Shown: positions 52,318-61,515, numbered from the stretch's first letter. The stretch: DNA of 64,000 bases from Hyphomicrobiales bacterium (GCA_017305535.1 JAFKKN010000006.1:62001-126000), one strand, 5' to 3'. The notes: generated by a model not told the origin, from the letters alone. Translations and numbers: made by a program.

Positions 52318-52818
52318 TCACGTCGCCGATGGCGTGGCGGGGTGGAACACCAGCGCAAGGCCGTCCATGCAGTAGCGCAGGCCGGTCGGCTTCGGACCGT
52401 CGTCGAAGACGTGGCCGAGGTGGCCGCCGCAACGGCGGCAATGGATGGCGATGCGCGTCATGCCGAAGGTGCGGTCCTCGCGCTTGCCCACCGCGTTCTC
52501 CAGCGGCTGATAGAAGCTCGGCCAGCCGGTGCCGCTTTCGAACTTGGTCTCCGATGCGTACAGCGGCAGATCGCAGCCGGCGCAGGCGAAGGTGCCCTTG
52601 CGATGTTCTTTCAGCAGCGGGCTCGACCACGGCGGTTCGGTGCCCTCCTCGCGCAGGATGTGATACTGCGCCGGCGTCAATTGCGCGCGCCACTCCGCCT
52701 CGGTCTTCTCGACTTCGAACTTCTCGCCAGCCGTGGCCGGAGATACCCGCAACGTCTTCAATGCGGCAAGACCAGTAAGGCCGGCGGCCGATGCAAGCAG
52801 AATGCGGCGATTGATCAT
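52318..52818 (-). CDS. msrB: Exported methionine sulfoxide reductase MsrB
   Basis: This 166-residue enzyme reduces methionine-R-sulfoxide. The catalytic cysteine C150 lies in GLRYCMDGLAL. The zinc-binding pairs are C79-x-x-C82 and C127-x-x-C130, and the GTGWPSF and GHLGHVFDDGP motifs are intact. The N-terminus MINRRILLASAAGLTGLAALKTL has paired arginines and a hydrophobic stretch, so it is probably exported, perhaps by Tat, to repair periplasmic proteins. The gene is monocistronic. Confidence 0.93.
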   Translation of the reverse strand: MINRRILLASAAGLTGLAALKTLRVSPATAGEKFEVEKTEAEWRAQLTPAQYHILREEGTEPPWSSPLLKEHRKGTFACAGCDLPLYASETKFESGTGWPSFYQPLENAVGKREDRTFGMTRIAIHCRRCGGHLGHVFDDGPKPTGLRYCMDGLALVFHPATPSAT

Positions 52819-52956
52819 GATGGACTCCCAAAGCGGCGCGGGACACGCGCGGATGTATCGTCCGGATTACGCCGCCAGCGCGTGAACGTTACACCCATGA
52901 CCCACGATGTCACTCACGTTCTCGCGAGCGACAACGCCGCAGGTTTCGCCGCGGGT

Positions 52957-54342
52957 TTATTGTCCGCCGAGATGATCGCCTTCATCCGTCGCCATTTGGC
53001 GATTGGCGGCGGCGACGCGGGCTTCCCGCGCTTCCTCCCGCAAGGCCGCGCGCTCGCGCCAGCGCGCCACGACGCCGCCGGAGGCCGCGCTGGCGCGGGT
53101 CCAGCCCGATACGATCTGCCCCGCGACACGTCCGGCCTTCCCGCCGGCCCAGACCAGTTCGAACGGCGCGAACAGCCGCCAGCGGTCGTCGCCCCACAAA
53201 ATGCCGCGCGCGATCATCTGCCCGGCCAATGCAGTCGTGTTGAGCCCATGCCGGCCAAAGCCGCTGGCGACCCACAATCCCGGCTGCAACTCGCCGATCT
53301 GCGGCATGCCGTGCACGGTCTGCCCGACGGTGCCGCACCACGTCTCGCGCAACTCCGGCTTGCCCAGCGCCGGAAACAGCGTGGCGATGCGGCGGCGGAT
53401 GGCGCGGCCATGGCGTGCCGGCTTGCCCGCCCATGTCGTTTCGGGGCTCGCCCACATCAGCCGGTCGCCTTCGACGATGCGGAAATGATCGATGCCGTTG
53501 GTGTCCATCACCGCGCCTTCGAACGCGATGGCGTCCGCCAACCGCGCGCCCAACGGTTCGGTGACGGCGGCGTAGCGCCACACCGGCAGCAGCGTCGCCG
53601 TTAGCCGCGGCGACGGTGCGCCGAGATGGACGTTGCCGGCGAGCACGATATGCGCCGCCCGCAGCCGCGCCGACGCGGTCGCAATGCGCTTGCGAATGCC
53701 CGACGCTTCGAAACTCACCACCGGGCTTTCCTCGAAGATGCGCACGCCGCTTTGCCGCGCCAGCACCGCGAGGCCTTCGAGATAATTGCGCGCGTCGATG
53801 TGAAACGCATCGGGATAGTGAATGCCGTGGAAGTAACGCGGCGTCTTCAGCACCGCGCGCACCCGCTCGACGGGCCAGCCCTCGACGCGTGCGCCGAAAT
53901 GTCCGCCGAGCATTTGCAGGCGATCAATCAGGCGTTCGCCGATGTCGACGTTGGAGACCTCCAGCGCGCCGGTCGCTTCCAGCGCCGCGCCGGCAAGATC
54001 GCCAGCGATGGCACGCACATGGTCGGCACCCTGCTGCGACAGTTTCCACAGTTCGCGCGTGTGATCGACACCGAGGCGCGCGATCAGGTCGTCGATGGCA
54101 ACGCCGTAGCCCGGCATGACCGTGCCGAGATGACATGCCGACGCGTTCCAGCCGACATGGTGGCTTTCCAGCACCGCGACGCTGGCGCCCATGCGCGCGG
54201 TTTCCAGCGCCACGGTGAGGCCGGCGAGCCCTGCGCCCACCACGCAGACATCGACGTCGAGATCGAGCGTCAGCCGACGACGCTCCGGCGCGGCAGATGC
54301 CGGCTCGACAGAGGTCTCTGAACTTGCGCTCTCGGTGCTCAC
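52957..54342 (-). CDS. FAD-dependent oxidoreductase (DAO family, PuuB-like)
   Basis: The frame reaches 54369 via TTG; GTG at 54342 is a more usual start and gives 461 residues. The N-terminal FAD-binding motif is DVCVVGAGLAGLTVALETARMGASVAVLES. GWNASACHLGTVMPGYG, HIDARNYLEGLAVLARQSGVRIFEESPV and SGFGRHGLNTTALAGQMIA match the D-amino acid oxidase superfamily of the gamma-glutamylputrescine oxidase/glycine oxidase type. It probably oxidises an amine or amino acid; the substrate is unknown. It is cytoplasmic, with a Lys/Arg/Ala tail. Confidence 0.85.
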   Translation of the reverse strand: MSTESASSETSVEPASAAPERRRLTLDLDVDVCVVGAGLAGLTVALETARMGASVAVLESHHVGWNASACHLGTVMPGYGVAIDDLIARLGVDHTRELWKLSQQGADHVRAIAGDLAGAALEATGALEVSNVDIGERLIDRLQMLGGHFGARVEGWPVERVRAVLKTPRYFHGIHYPDAFHIDARNYLEGLAVLARQSGVRIFEESPVVSFEASGIRKRIATASARLRAAHIVLAGNVHLGAPSPRLTATLLPVWRYAAVTEPLGARLADAIAFEGAVMDTNGIDHFRIVEGDRLMWASPETTWAGKPARHGRAIRRRIATLFPALGKPELRETWCGTVGQTVHGMPQIGELQPGLWVASGFGRHGLNTTALAGQMIARGILWGDDRWRLFAPFELVWAGGKAGRVAGQIVSGWTRASAASGGVVARWRERAALREEAREARVAAANRQMATDEGDHLGGQ

Positions 54343-54399
54343 AGGTTTTTCTACGCAGCCGCACGGCAATTGTCACCTTGCCGGGTATAAGCTTGTACA

Positions 54400-54514
54400 C
54401 TGGAGCCGTTTCCGTTTCGATAGAATCGAAACGGGGCTCCAGATTCTTGTTTTGACGCGTTTTCTTCACGCGAACCGGAGTCCATTTCGCTTGAAAACGC
54501 TATAATCCGCAACT
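54400..54514. repeat. Palindromic repeat, family C
   Basis: A hairpin CTGGAGCC...GGCTCCAG with inner CGTTTCGAT / ATCGAAACG (54400-54442) is followed by a conserved-looking tail ending GAAAACGCTATAAT. This type is familiar from Bradyrhizobium-group intergenic DNA. It lies between the oxidoreductase and sixA, and may supply part of the promoter region of sixA. Confidence 0.7.
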
Positions 54515-54567
54515 GGCGGCCCACCAACGATCCGGAGAAACGGGTTGATTCGAAAAAAGATCGCGCG

Positions 54568-55107
54568 ATGCGGCGGCTGATCCTGCTGCGCCACGCCAAG
54601 ACCGAAAGCCACGCGCCGAGCGGCGAGGACATCGACCGCCGCCTCGACGCGCGCGGCCTGGACGACGCCGCCGCGATCGGCCGCTGGATGGCAGATCAGC
54701 GCTGCCGGCTCGGCCACGTGCTGGTGTCCACCGCCGTGCGGGCGCGGCAGACGTGGGACATCGTCGCACCGCTGCTCGGCGACGCAACGGTCGAAGTCAC
54801 GCATCTCCGCGAACTCTATCTCGCCGAACCCGCCGACATCCTGCGTGCGATTCGCGAAACCAGCGGCATCGATGCCCGTTGCCTGATGGTCATCGGCCAT
54901 AATCCCGGCCTGCACGAACTGGCGCTGATGCTGACCGGCGGCGGCAACGACGACGCGCTGCGGCTGCTCTCCGGCAATCTGCCAACCAGCGGCCTCATCG
55001 TCATCGATTTCGACATCGACGACTGGGGCGACATCGCATTCCGGCAAGGCAAGCTGATGCAGTTCGTCTCCCCAAAACTGCTGCGGCAGACGTCCGGCGA
55101 CGCGTGA
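54568..55107 (+). CDS. sixA: SixA-like phosphohistidine phosphatase
   Basis: This 179-residue member of the histidine phosphatase superfamily has the LRHAKTE motif with R8-H9, DIDRRLDARGLDDAAAIGRWM, VLVSTAVRARQTWDI and the second catalytic histidine in VIGHNPGLHELAL. SixA removes phosphate from phosphohistidine in phosphorelay or PTS-Ntr proteins. A minus-strand frame in the same place is a shadow. Confidence 0.9.
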   Translation: MRRLILLRHAKTESHAPSGEDIDRRLDARGLDDAAAIGRWMADQRCRLGHVLVSTAVRARQTWDIVAPLLGDATVEVTHLRELYLAEPADILRAIRETSGIDARCLMVIGHNPGLHELALMLTGGGNDDALRLLSGNLPTSGLIVIDFDIDDWGDIAFRQGKLMQFVSPKLLRQTSGDA

Positions 55108-55137
55108 CGAAGAAGCTCCGGAGTTGAAGATCCTTCG

Positions 55138-55203
55138 TCATGCCCGGGCATAGCTGTTCGAAGAACGGCGTCGCTTCGCTCGCCTATGCCCCGGCCATGA
55201 CGA
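55138..55203. repeat. Repeat related to the tandem array at 6213
   Basis: CATGCCCGGGCATAGC opens the element, followed by GTTCGAAGAACGGCGTCGC and TTCGCTCGCC, which is the reverse complement of the 36-bp unit at 6213. The element ends with GCCCCGGCCATGAC. Here there is one unit. Confidence 0.7.
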
Positions 55204-55349
55204 GAAGGAGACTCATCGTCAAACAGTGGGGTAGTTCGAAGTGGTGAAAGCATTCGTTTGCCGCGAATGTCACTCCTGTTCGTGCGCAAATATATCGCGT
55301 CGCCGCAACAGCGATGCTGTGATACACTCCCTTACGTTGGGAGGCACAG

Positions 55350-55775
55350 ATGTACACATCCATTCTGGTCCCGATCGATCTGGGCGACAGCGGCCTGGCG
55401 AAGCCTGCGGTTTCGACCGCCGCGACACTGGCCAACACCTTCAATGCCAAGGTGCGGCTGATCAACGTGCTGCCGATGACGCCGGTGATGCTGGCGGAAT
55501 ACGTTCCCGCCAATTTCGATGCGCAGCAGCGCCAGTCGTGCGAGGAAGCCGTCGCCATCGTCGCGGCGGAATCCGGCATCGCACCCGACCGCATTTCAAG
55601 CGTTGTGCGCCAGGGCGGCATCTATCACGAGATTCTCGAGGAAGCGGCGGAGATCAATGCCGACCTCATCGTGATGTCGTCGCATCGCCCCGCGATGAAA
55701 ACCTATTTCCTCGGCTCCAACGCCGGCCACATCGTGCGCTATGCCAGATGCTCGGTGCTGGTGGTCAGGACCTAG
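55350..55775 (+). CDS. Universal stress protein (UspA family)
   Basis: This 141-residue protein starts MYTSILVPIDLGDSG, with the UspA D13-like residue, and has VAIVAAESGIAP and the C-terminal ATP-binding motif GSNAGHIVRYARCSVLVV (G-2x-G-9x-G-S/T type, with SV). GGGAGG precedes the ATG. It is a cytoplasmic single-domain Usp. Confidence 0.9.
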   Translation: MYTSILVPIDLGDSGLAKPAVSTAATLANTFNAKVRLINVLPMTPVMLAEYVPANFDAQQRQSCEEAVAIVAAESGIAPDRISSVVRQGGIYHEILEEAAEINADLIVMSSHRPAMKTYFLGSNAGHIVRYARCSVLVVRT

Positions 55776-55797
55776 AATTTGTTTCACGAAGCGGAGC

Positions 55798-55950
55798 CGT
55801 CACCCTGAGGTGCGCGCTCTTGCATGCCATAGCAACTTGGCTCGCCAACTTGCGTTCTTTTGTACCATCTCGGGTAAACCCGAGATGAATGGGCGACGGC
55901 GTGAAGTTATCCTTCGAGGCTCGCTTCGCTCGCTCCTCAGGATAACGCCC
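55798..55950. repeat. Palindromic repeat, family B, copy 2
   Basis: GTCACCCTGAGGTGC at 55798 and CTCCTCAGGATAAC near 55935-55946 are inverted, with ATCCTTCGAGGCTCGC inside. This matches the ends of the element at 22137. The insert here is longer. It lies between the converging Usp and membrane-protein genes. Confidence 0.7.
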
Positions 55951-55954
55951 TCGA

Positions 55955-56539
55955 TCACGGCAACAGTTGCGGCGGCGGCGCGTCGGGCGTGTAGACGCAC
56001 GGTTTGTTGCGTCGCATGAAGCCGCCGATCTGCCACGCGAACACGGCGGCGAGCGCCACCAGAAACAGCGCGCCCGCGAACGCGTCGGTGGCCAGTGCGC
56101 GCGCGATCAGCGCCACCATCACGATCGCGAACACGATCAGCACGCCAGCGGCAAGCGCATAGGGAATCGGCCGCATGCCGCCGTGAAAGACCGCATGGCC
56201 GCCCGCTTCCATCAACCGCCGATGCAGTGCCAGCATGAAGCCGCGATAGGCCGCGTCCTGCGTTTCCACCAGCGCGAAACCTTTCCATGAGGTCGACAGC
56301 ACCACCTGCCGCTGGCCGTTGCCGCCGACGATATCGGCGCGGAATTGCCGCGGCTGCATCGACACCGGCCGGTAGCTCAATTGCACCGCCGCGATCGAAG
56401 CATAAGGCCACGTCCCGCGCCGCGTGCCGGCCTGCCAGACCAGGCCGTCGTCGGTCAGTTCGAATTGACGCACCCCGCCCGCAAGCGACGGCTTGAAGGT
56501 GTAGGACGTCACGACCTTCGCGACATCGTCCGACGGCAT
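55955..56539 (-). CDS. Membrane protein of unknown function
   Basis: An ATG at 56539 (MPSDDVAKVVTSYTFKPSLAG) gives 194 residues. The N-terminal 110 residues are a beta-rich soluble domain (QFELTDDGLVWQAGTRRGTWPYASIAAVQLSYRP, RADIVGGNGQRQVVLSTSWKGFALVE) that looks like a PH-like fold. Two transmembrane helices follow (PYALAAGVLIVFAIVMVALIARAL and FAGALFLVALAAVFAWQIGGF), then a short Pro tail. No catalytic motif. It is divergent from the membrane protein at 56689. Confidence 0.7.
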   Translation of the reverse strand: MPSDDVAKVVTSYTFKPSLAGGVRQFELTDDGLVWQAGTRRGTWPYASIAAVQLSYRPVSMQPRQFRADIVGGNGQRQVVLSTSWKGFALVETQDAAYRGFMLALHRRLMEAGGHAVFHGGMRPIPYALAAGVLIVFAIVMVALIARALATDAFAGALFLVALAAVFAWQIGGFMRRNKPCVYTPDAPPPQLLP

Positions 56540-56688
56540 CGATGACTTCTCCACCCTCACTCCCGATCCTTCGCACCTACGGTTTTCACCGGGCGCGAAA
56601 ACAAGATAACCTGCCAGCCACCAAGCCACAGAGAGCCGTCGCGACACAAGGGTGCGACGGCCTTGAGACTCATTTCGATGGACGCGCG

Positions 56689-57126
56689 ATGGCCACAGCA
56701 ACCACGTTTCCCCGCCATCTGATTCTGGCAGCGGCCGCCTTGTCGGGGATGTTGCTGGCGCTCGCCATCCACATCCTCGGCCAGCATCTCGGCCTCGACC
56801 TTGGCGGGTTGTGGCATTCCGACGATCCGCGCGTGCTGGTGCCGGCGACCGCCGCGCTGGCGTGGTGGCTGATGGCGACCGCCGGTTTCGCCAGCGGCTA
56901 TTTTGCCGCGACGCTGATGCACCGCGCCGCCGCGGGTGGCATCTCGCGGCGCATGCGGCATTTCCTGATCGGTCTCGGCGTAGTGGTGCTGGCCGCCGCC
57001 GGACAGGCCGCGGCCGCCCCCAGCGCCGCGCCCAGCCTCGCCGGCGTGCTGGCGGGCCTCACCGCACTGTGCCTCGGCGCGGTAATGGCGTTCTGCGGCG
57101 CGTATTTCGCCCTGCGCAAGGCATAA
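56689..57126 (+). CDS. Small four-helix membrane protein of unknown function
   Basis: The ATG at 56689 gives 145 residues; the longer frame to 56542 reads through the leader of its divergent neighbour. Four hydrophobic segments are seen (HLILAAAALSGMLLALAIHIL, VPATAALAWWLMATAGFASGYFAATLMH, FLIGLGVVVLAAAGQAAAA, LAGVLAGLTALCLGAVMAFCGAYFAL). No conserved catalytic residue was recognised. Confidence 0.65.
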   Translation: MATATTFPRHLILAAAALSGMLLALAIHILGQHLGLDLGGLWHSDDPRVLVPATAALAWWLMATAGFASGYFAATLMHRAAAGGISRRMRHFLIGLGVVVLAAAGQAAAAPSAAPSLAGVLAGLTALCLGAVMAFCGAYFALRKA

Positions 57127-57439
57127 TGCCGCAGCCCTCCGTCAGCCTGCCCCAATCGCGCGCCTGTCATGAGATTGCCATATCGACGCACGGCACGTTG
57201 TTGCCGGATTTGACAGGCTAACTGGCGCCATCCACGGCGGCGACTTATATGTCGGAAGCCATAACGCGGGGGTGGCATTGCGGAAGAGCGGATCGAATTC
57301 CACTTTACCAAAAAATGTTCTAATCATTCCGGCGCGACGAGTTTCCAAGTATGAGTAGCTTGGTGAGTGTTTTGGCAGCCACAGACGTCCGATCGGTTCG
57401 TTCGGCCCCGGGGTTGTACGTGCCACGGCGGGAGGACGA
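57127..57439. other. Intergenic region without recognised features
   Basis: No gene, strong hairpin or known promoter motif was seen here. Short frames on both strands lack coding character. Confidence 0.4.
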
Positions 57440-58474
57440 ATGGATCGACTGCTGACCACGCTGCGGCGTGGCTTTACGGAGCGGATCGGCTGGAAACGGG
57501 TCGGGATCGCTGCCAGCCTCATTATCGTTGCCATCGCGATCACGATTCTGGTCCGGACCCTCAAGGGGATCGACTCGAGCGTGATTTTTGTCGCGCTGAC
57601 CGAAAAATCGCCCGCGCAAATCGCTCTCGCCGCGCTGTGCGTGTTCGGCGCGTTCTGCACCCTGACATTCTACGATTTTTTTGCGCTGCGGACGCTCGGC
57701 GTCACCCACGTCCCCTACCGGATCGCGGCGCTGTCGAGCTTCACCAGCTATTCGATCGGCCACAATATCGGCGCCACGGTGTTCACCGGCGGCGCCATCC
57801 GCTTCCGCATCTATTCGGATTTCGGCCTCAACGCCATCGACGTCGCGAAAATCTGCTTCATCTCGGGGCTGACGTTCTGGCTCGGCAACGTCTTCGTGCT
57901 CGGCATCGGTATGGTGATCCATCCCGATGCCGCCGGCGCGATGAACCTGCTGCCGAGCAGCATCAACCGGCTGATCGGACTCGGCTGCCTCGCCGGCATC
58001 GCCGCCTATCTGGTCTGGGTCGCGGTCGGCCGGGGCCGCCGCCAGCTCGGCCGCAACGGCTGGAAAGTGGTACTGCCCTCCGGCCGGCTAACCTTGCTGC
58101 AAATCCTGATCGGCGTGGTCGATCTCGGCTTCTGTTCGCTGGCGATGTATCTCCTGATGCCGAACGAGCCCTATATCGACTTCCTCTCGCTCGCGGTGGT
58201 CTTCATCCTCGCGACGCTGCTCGGCTTCGCCAGCCACGCGCCCGGCAGCCTCGGCGTGTTCGACGCCGCGATGCTGGTGGCATTGCCGCAGTTTGGCCGG
58301 GAGCAACTGCTGGCGACGCTGCTGGTATTCCGCGTGCTCTACTTCGTGATCCCATTCACCGTCGCCATCAGCATCATGGGCACCCGCGAGCTGTGGCTCA
58401 GCGTGGTCAAGCCGTGGCAGGCCCGCCGCAAGGCGTCGTGCGGCGACCACCGGCTGCTGTCACGCAATTCGTGA
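57440..58474 (+). CDS. Lysylphosphatidylglycerol synthase TM-region family protein (YbhN-like)
   Basis: The ATG follows GGGAGG by 5 nt. The 344-residue protein has about eight transmembrane helices and family signatures of UPF0104/YbhN (SFTSYSIGHNIGATVFTGGAIRFRIYSDFGL, IAKICFISGLTFWLGN-like, GFASHAPGSLGVFDAAML, LVFRVLYFVIPF). Members relate to the flippase part of MprF and glycosyltransferase-linked transporters. It lacks the MprF synthase domain. Substrate unknown. Confidence 0.88.
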   Translation: MDRLLTTLRRGFTERIGWKRVGIAASLIIVAIAITILVRTLKGIDSSVIFVALTEKSPAQIALAALCVFGAFCTLTFYDFFALRTLGVTHVPYRIAALSSFTSYSIGHNIGATVFTGGAIRFRIYSDFGLNAIDVAKICFISGLTFWLGNVFVLGIGMVIHPDAAGAMNLLPSSINRLIGLGCLAGIAAYLVWVAVGRGRRQLGRNGWKVVLPSGRLTLLQILIGVVDLGFCSLAMYLLMPNEPYIDFLSLAVVFILATLLGFASHAPGSLGVFDAAMLVALPQFGREQLLATLLVFRVLYFVIPFTVAISIMGTRELWLSVVKPWQARRKASCGDHRLLSRNS

Positions 58475-58498
58475 TACGCCTTGAGTGTCGGGCTGGAC

Positions 58499-58613
58499 GT
58501 CGTCCCTGCGCAGGCAGGGACCCATAACCCCTGACGTTAGTTGTCATGACGATAACCTCGCCTTGACGAAGCCGAGGCGCTGCGGCGTATGGGTCCCCGC
58601 CTGCGCAGGGACG
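58499..58613. repeat. Palindromic intergenic repeat, family A, copy 4
   Basis: Arms GTCCCTGCGCAGGCAGGGAC and GGTCCCCGCCTGCGCAGGGA enclose CCCATAACCCCTGACGTTAGTTGTCATG, close to copy 1 in the centre. It occupies the first part of the 325-bp gap before the next gene; the rest holds no recognised feature. Confidence 0.85.
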
Positions 58614-58799
58614 GCGTTTCCCGTGGGACAACGCCGTGCGCGTGCAATGGCGTCGCGCGTCATATTCGCCATTGCAATGACGGGGTATTCGGAATGAAGC
58701 CTTCGCCCCCTGCTCCTCGCGACGTGATCCGAAAATCCTTGCGTCTCTTATTTCCGCCCCATCCATGACGTTGAACACGACATCACCTGGAGTCGTCCG

Positions 58800-60755
58800 A
58801 TGTCTCGTTTGTTTCGGCTGGCGTTGTTGCTGACCGTTCTTTCTCCAATACCCGCCACCGTTCCGGCCGCCGCGCAGGACGCAGGCGCGGCACCGCTGCA
58901 AATTACCTGGGAGGTGCGCAACCGGTTCCGGCTGTTCCGCGAGGAGCGCGACTTCCAGCTTCAGGTCGAAGCCATGCGTGCCGGCACCATCCTCGCCGCC
59001 GAGGATGCGCTGGAAATCCAGAGCGACGGCCGCGGCTGGGCGCGCAACACCGTCAACCGCCTGTGTATCGACCGGAGCGGCCGCGTCAGCGAGCCCTGCA
59101 CCCGCGACGGCGTCAAGGAAAGCTATCTCGCCCCGGTCGACCACCCGGTGACGGTGCGTCTCGCCGGCCTGTTGCCGGTCGGCGCCACCTGCGCCTGGAC
59201 CTTCGACGACGGACAAGGACCGCGCCAGTCGACGCTGGATTGCGCCGAACCGATCAATCTGCGGGTGCCGCAAGGCCACACCACCGCCGTCACCGTCGAT
59301 GTGTCGAGCGGTGCCGACGCGCCGCAGCGCGTCACCACCGAGATCGCGGTGCGCGACATCCTGATCGCCGGTCTCGGCGATTCCGTCGCGTCCGGCGAAG
59401 GCAATCCCGACAAGCAGATCGCGCTGGCGGACGAGGGTTTCTGCTTCCAGTCCTATCTCGGGGGGCCGGGCAGTGAATATTTCCGGCCGAGCCGCGCCGG
59501 CTACAAGGGCGGCCGCGCCTGCGGCTCGCCGGGACCGTTGCAGACCTGGCAACGCTATAGCGCGGTCTGGCTCAATCCGGCCTGCCATCGTTCACTCTAC
59601 AGCTACCAGACCCGCACCGCGCTGGCGCTCGCGGTGCGTTACCCGCATATCGCGGTAACCTATCTGCCGCTGGCGTGCACCGGCGCGACCATCGCCGACG
59701 GCCTGCTGGGATCGCAGCGCGCGCGCGAATGTCTCGTCACCAAGTCCGGCGTGGACTGTCAGGGCAAGGTGAACGCGCAGCTCACTGAATTGCGCGACGC
59801 ACTTGCCGCCGCCAAGCGTCGTCAGCCGGACCGCAGGCTCGACCTCGTGCTGCTGTCGGTCGGCGCCAACGACATCGGCTTCTCCGAACTGGTCGCCAAC
59901 GTCATCGTCGACAGCGGCACCGAACGCGCGCTGTTCAAGCGCACCGGCGTGCTGGGATCGGTTGAAGATTCCCGCGCGGCTCTGACCAACGACCTGCCGC
60001 GCGCCTTCAGCAACCTGCGCGGCGCGCTCAAACCGCTGGTCGGCGATCTGTCGCGTGTCATCTACGTCTCGTACGCCAATCCAGTCTTGGTCAACGGTGG
60101 GGTTTGTCCCGGTGGGCGTGCCGGCTTCGACGTGCATCCGTCGTTCAACGCCGATCCGGAGCGGCTCAACAGGACCGCACGTTTCGTGCAAAGCGAATTC
60201 CTGCCGCGCCTGAAGGACCTCGCGCTGTGCCAATCCGGCATCCTGTGTCGCAATCCTTCCAGTGATCGCATGACCTTCGTGGACGCGCATCAGGCCGCCT
60301 TCGCCAATCACGGCTTCTGCGCGCGCGCGTCGACCGATCCGGAATTCGATCAGGCGTGTTTTTCAGCGAAGGGCAACAGCTTCGTCGACGACGTGGTCGC
60401 CGCCGCCTCGCAGCCGCTGGTATGCGGCCGCGGCGCCAGCGAATTCCGCGCCTACCTGCCGCGCGCGCGCTGGATTCGCGACGCGAATGACAGTTACTTC
60501 GCGGCGATGACCTATCCGCAAGGCCTGCCGGCCTCGGCGCAACCGTCCGACATTCACGACGCGACATGGGGCGTGCTGTCGGCGGTCTACGGCGGCGCGG
60601 TGCATCCGACCGCCGAAGGCCACGCCGCAATGGCCGACGCGACGCTCCCCGCCGCGATCTCCCTGCTGCGCCTCGACGCGCGCGTGCCGGAAGTGATTCA
60701 GGAGCCGCTGTCGCCGCCGTCAGCCCAGCAGCCTGCGGCGGACCAACGGCAGTAA
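58800..60755 (+). CDS. Large exported SGNH-hydrolase-like protein
   Basis: This 651-residue protein has a signal peptide ending PAAAQDA. An N-terminal region of about 180 residues is beta-rich with cysteines at about 89, 100, 131 and 148. The SGNH domain follows: block I GLGDSVASGEG (S195), block III SVGANDIGF and a C-terminal HPTAEGH with the catalytic histidine (near residue 602). Long inserts with several cysteines separate the blocks. It is a predicted periplasmic or secreted esterase. Relatives occur as lipase-like proteins of unknown substrate. It ends with a Pro/Gln-rich tail and a hairpin follows. Confidence 0.8.
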   Translation: MSRLFRLALLLTVLSPIPATVPAAAQDAGAAPLQITWEVRNRFRLFREERDFQLQVEAMRAGTILAAEDALEIQSDGRGWARNTVNRLCIDRSGRVSEPCTRDGVKESYLAPVDHPVTVRLAGLLPVGATCAWTFDDGQGPRQSTLDCAEPINLRVPQGHTTAVTVDVSSGADAPQRVTTEIAVRDILIAGLGDSVASGEGNPDKQIALADEGFCFQSYLGGPGSEYFRPSRAGYKGGRACGSPGPLQTWQRYSAVWLNPACHRSLYSYQTRTALALAVRYPHIAVTYLPLACTGATIADGLLGSQRARECLVTKSGVDCQGKVNAQLTELRDALAAAKRRQPDRRLDLVLLSVGANDIGFSELVANVIVDSGTERALFKRTGVLGSVEDSRAALTNDLPRAFSNLRGALKPLVGDLSRVIYVSYANPVLVNGGVCPGGRAGFDVHPSFNADPERLNRTARFVQSEFLPRLKDLALCQSGILCRNPSSDRMTFVDAHQAAFANHGFCARASTDPEFDQACFSAKGNSFVDDVVAAASQPLVCGRGASEFRAYLPRARWIRDANDSYFAAMTYPQGLPASAQPSDIHDATWGVLSAVYGGAVHPTAEGHAAMADATLPAAISLLRLDARVPEVIQEPLSPPSAQQPAADQRQ

Positions 60756-60764
60756 TGCAAGCAC

Positions 60765-60810
60765 CATCATCATCGTCTGCGCGAAGGCGGAGGCGATGAT
60801 GATGATTTCT
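60765..60810 (+). terminator. Hairpin downstream of the SGNH protein
   Basis: CATCATCATCG (60765-60775) and CGATGATGATG (60794-60804) form an 11-bp stem with an 18-nt loop followed by ATTTCT. It may terminate the transcript; the T-run is poor. Confidence 0.45.
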
Positions 60811-60882
60811 GTTTGAGAATGGAACGGCGGCTCCGGAATCAGAAAGACCAAAGATGAATCTCTCGATGGCAGTCCGATCGGT

Positions 60883-61302
60883 TCAATCCCTCAAAACGAT
60901 CTCGCCGGTTCGCGGATTTGTCAAAGTCACGTTCTCTAAAGCCTGAATTCGCCAAACCCCATCCCGCCGGACCAGCACAGCGAGGATCAGCGTATCGACT
61001 GCGTGCGGTCCGGCCGGGTGTGCCGCGCCGGCCGTGAGCCGGCTCCAGAAATGGACGACAATTGCTCCGTCGCCGATCGGAACGGCGTCGATCAGCTCGT
61101 TCGCCAGAGTGGAGTCGCTGTAGATCGTCGCATGGATAGGACTGTGCAGATCGATGATCTGCTGAACGCCGCGCACATAGTGACCGAACCGGTTCACGAA
61201 GGTGGCATCCTCATGGAACAGCGCGCCGAGCGCTTCCATGTCGTGAGCATTCCAGGCTGTCTCGAATGCCTTTGGCGCATCCTCGGGCCGATCCATGACC
61301 AT
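60883..61302 (-). CDS. SnoaL/NTF2-like protein (DUF4440 type)
   Basis: This 139-residue protein has an NTF2-like cone fold pattern: APKAFETAWNAHDMEALGALFHEDATFVNRFGHYVRGVQQI, then VVHFWSRLTAG, DTLILAVLVRRDGVWRIQALENVTL. It resembles SgcJ/EcaC-type proteins, which can be ketosteroid-isomerase-like or ligand-binding. No catalytic pair can be assigned. It is a single gene. Confidence 0.8.
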   Translation of the reverse strand: MVMDRPEDAPKAFETAWNAHDMEALGALFHEDATFVNRFGHYVRGVQQIIDLHSPIHATIYSDSTLANELIDAVPIGDGAIVVHFWSRLTAGAAHPAGPHAVDTLILAVLVRRDGVWRIQALENVTLTNPRTGEIVLRD

Positions 61303-61456
61303 CCTTGCTGGCTATCAATGTGTGGCCAGTTTAGGACAAGGTCGGCTTTCGGGAACAGCCCGCATAACGTCGGACGGCCAGCAGCCGCACAACACGGCAG
61401 CTTCTCCGTTCCACATGAAGGCTCAGATGCAATTTCCAGCACGTTATATCACCGGT

Positions 61457-61483
61457 GTCCCCGACCGCGCGGGGACGACACCG
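61457..61483. repeat. Half copy of the family A repeat
   Basis: GTCCCCGACCGCGCGGGGAC shows one arm of the family A element, with GACGACACC after it. Only one arm is present. The other bases of the gap 61303-61515 hold nothing recognised. Confidence 0.5.
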
Positions 61484-61515
61484 GGATTATTGAAGTCCCT
61501 TGCGACTTCAGCAGC

